From an uncultured Bacteroidales bacterium (GTDB lineage: Bacteria > Bacteroidota > Bacteroidia > Bacteroidales > UBA932), in contig ONQC01000005.1 in assembly GCA_900319855.1 (NCBI GenBank), positions 1 to 64,000 of the forward strand: a stretch of DNA of 64,000 nucleotides. Reading direction: 5' to 3'. Below, piece after piece: positions 62,523 through 64,000 of the stretch. The position numbers and the translations under genes were made by a program. The notes beneath the pieces were generated by a model, which was not told the DNA's origin, searched no databases, and saw only the letters and a program-made list of their open reading frames with translations. Each line of letters starts with the position of its first letter. The first letter of the stretch is position 1.

Positions 62523-63884
62523 TTAGTTGACGGTCATGACGGCGCCTGCCCCGCGGTAGAGTTTCACGGGTCCGTCGAGGAGGACGGCCAGGACGGTGAT
62601 GGAGGGATCCAGCGCCTGCTCGGGCACGTCGATTTCCAGCAGGCCGGGAATTTCGCTCCAGTAATTCTTGTTGTAGATCTTGTAGTTGAGCATCGAGCCG
62701 TTGCCCACGACCCAGACCCGGTTGACCTGGTTCATGATGCCTTTGACCTCGACCGGCCCGACGGGTTTGTAAGGGAGGTAGATGTAGAGGATGTCCCCGG
62801 CCTGGTTGAGGGTGGTGTAGCCCTGGACGCAGTCCGCCGGGATGCCGGCGCGGGTCTGGTAGACGGCTTCCTTGTGCTTGGCCGTCCAGCGGCCCAGTTC
62901 CTGCAGCACGGCCACTTCTTCCTCGGGGATGGTCCCGTCTTCGCGCGGCCCGATGTCCAGTAGCAGGTTGCCGCCCTGGCTCAGGCAGTCCACGAAGGTG
63001 CGCAGCACCATGAAGGGGGTCTTGAAGTTGACGTCCGTGTGCTGGAAGCCCCAGGAGTCGTTGATGGTATAGCAGAGTTCCCAGTACCGGTCTTCCGGCC
63101 GGACGGTCGGGACGCCTTGTTCGGGGGTACCGTAGTCGCCGTATCCCTGGATGCGGGAGTTGACGATAGTTCCCGGGTTGTCGCTGCGCAGCAGGCCCAC
63201 GATCTCGGGGGCATGCCAGGCCTCGGCGGTCTGCTCCCAGTCGCCGTCGAACCACCAGAGGTCCGGCTTATAGGCCTTGGAAAGCTCCCTGAGCTGGGCG
63301 AAGTCGAAATCCACGAACCGCTGCCAGCGTTCGGGGTCGTCGGCGATGCGGTAGCGGGTGGTGGTCTTGGTAAAAATCGGATAATCCGGGTGCGACCAGT
63401 CGAGCAGGGAGTAGTACAGACCGAGTTTGAGGCCTTGTTTGCGGACCTCCCTGACGAAGGGGGTCAGCAGGTCGCGGCGCGCAGGGGTCTGCCGCACGAC
63501 GCTCAGGTCGGAGGCTTTGGTGTCCCAGAGGGCGACGCCGTCATGGTGCTTGGAGGTGATGACGGTGTACTGTGCCCCGCTTTCCTTGATCAGCCGGACC
63601 CAGGCGGCCGGATCGTATTTGGAGGCGGTGAAGCCCTTTTTCTGGGCCATGTACTGCTCGTAGGGCAGGTAGTTGTTGTAGAACGACCAGCTCTCGGACA
63701 CGCCGTCCACGGCATAGATGCCCCAGTGGATGAAGATGCCGAGCTTGGCGCTGTCAAACCAGCGCATCCGCTCCGCTTTCTGCTCCGGGGTCTCAGGAGA
63801 CAACTGCTGCGCCCGCGACGGCTGGAAGACCAGCGCCGCGAGCAGCAGGCAAAGTACTATTTTCAGCCGGTTTATTTGAACCAT
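62523..63884 (-). CDS. GH29 alpha-L-fucosidase, secreted
   Basis: 453 residues. The signal peptide (MVQINRLKIVLCLLLAALVF..SRAQ) is cut near 25. The GH29 barrel has RWFDSAKLGIFIHWG, YTVITSKHHDGVALWD and the nucleophile D213 in DLWWFDGDWE. HHDG (H113, H114) belongs to the active site. A small C-terminal beta domain (about 360-453) follows. The enzyme removes alpha-linked fucose. Its start overlaps the stop of an upstream gene by 13 bp, and it precedes the PNGase F-like gene, which suggests a host N-glycan degrading operon that continues beyond the right edge. Confidence 0.92.
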   Translation of the reverse strand: MVQINRLKIVLCLLLAALVFQPSRAQQLSPETPEQKAERMRWFDSAKLGIFIHWGIYAVDGVSESWSFYNNYLPYEQYMAQKKGFTASKYDPAAWVRLIKESGAQYTVITSKHHDGVALWDTKASDLSVVRQTPARRDLLTPFVREVRKQGLKLGLYYSLLDWSHPDYPIFTKTTTRYRIADDPERWQRFVDFDFAQLRELSKAYKPDLWWFDGDWEQTAEAWHAPEIVGLLRSDNPGTIVNSRIQGYGDYGTPEQGVPTVRPEDRYWELCYTINDSWGFQHTDVNFKTPFMVLRTFVDCLSQGGNLLLDIGPREDGTIPEEEVAVLQELGRWTAKHKEAVYQTRAGIPADCVQGYTTLNQAGDILYIYLPYKPVGPVEVKGIMNQVNRVWVVGNGSMLNYKIYNKNYWSEIPGLLEIDVPEQALDPSITVLAVLLDGPVKLYRGAGAVMTVN

Positions 63885-64000
63885 TCGACAATGTGGTCCT
63901 TGGCATACAGGTAGTAGACCAGCAGGCCGATCCAGCTGGTGATCAGTACGAGGACCGAGCAGATGATCTTGCCGACGATGCTGATGGGCTTCTTGAGGAT
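63872..64000 (-). CDS. Unidentified membrane protein, C-terminal fragment (5' end beyond window)
   Basis: The last 42 residues of a gene that enters from the right edge. They hold a hydrophobic segment (IICSVLVLITSWIGLLVYYL) followed by a charged tail (AKDHIVEWFK). It overlaps the GH29 start by 13 bp, so the genes are probably cotranscribed. Too little remains to name the family. Confidence 0.6.
   Translation of the reverse strand: MLKKPISIVGKIICSVLVLITSWIGLLVYYLYAKDHIVEWFK

Noticed and set aside
1..64000. tRNA, rRNA, origin or attachment sites
   Set aside because: Reading the gene-free stretches by eye showed no cloverleaf, ribosomal RNA segment, DnaA-box cluster or integrase; small RNAs cannot be excluded without a covariance-model search.

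Overview
The window comes from a Bacteroidota genome, most likely a GC-rich gut or rumen Bacteroidales; the genus is not determined. Evidence: five SusC-type and four SusD-type genes, SusE and SusG homologues, lipoprotein signals throughout, GATE and LytTR families usual in this order, and promoters of the Bacteroidota form (TTTG near -33, TAnnTTTG near -7) with few Shine-Dalgarno sites. No rRNA, tRNA or CRISPR array was seen.

Layout. 1-2336 (-) is a truncated SusC gene. 2.4-4.2 kb holds a RAYT-type Y1 transposase gene flanked on both sides by inverted REP-like pairs. 4.2-12.05 kb (-) holds a GATE-domain membrane protein and a ctpA-rdgB-recO-GH2 gene run. 12.05-13.55 kb is a gene-free, repeat-rich stretch with at least two tandem-repeat families. 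13.55-17.34 kb (-) carries a secreted hypothetical protein, a U32 peptidase-like protein, a GH16 lipoprotein and a polyprenyl synthase. They diverge from rsgA, a MATE exporter, a GlpT-type MFS transporter and a GH77 glucanotransferase (17.4-23.9 kb, +). 23.87-27.48 kb (-) is a tandem quartet: kinase, LytTR regulator, kinase, LytTR regulator.

27.6-37.3 kb (+) is a compact operon: M14 carboxypeptidase, SusC, SusD, DcuC-type carrier, isoaspartyl dipeptidase and an alpha/beta hydrolase. I read it as a peptide-uptake rather than a glycan-uptake locus. 37.3-48.8 kb carries two tandem SusC/SusD pairs with near-identical 5' ends and no enzymes. 48.9-61.3 kb is a starch/maltodextrin locus: MFS transporter, SusC (frameshifted in this sequence), SusD, a SusE-like protein with about seven carbohydrate-binding modules, a SusG-like amylase and a second GH13. 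61.3-64 kb (-) has a PNGase F-like protein, a GH29 alpha-fucosidase and the tail of an unidentified membrane protein, suggesting N-glycan use.

The most interesting signal is regulatory. The promoters of the second tandem SusC/SusD pair and of the starch operon each carry three 9-bp direct repeats spaced by exactly 21 bp, ending 10 bp before the -33 box. Their sequence and spacing resemble LytTR-regulator binding sites, and two LytTR regulators are encoded in the same window. A weaker two-copy version precedes the first SusC gene. The two tandem SusC promoters also share a 16-bp palindrome-like element just after the predicted transcription start.
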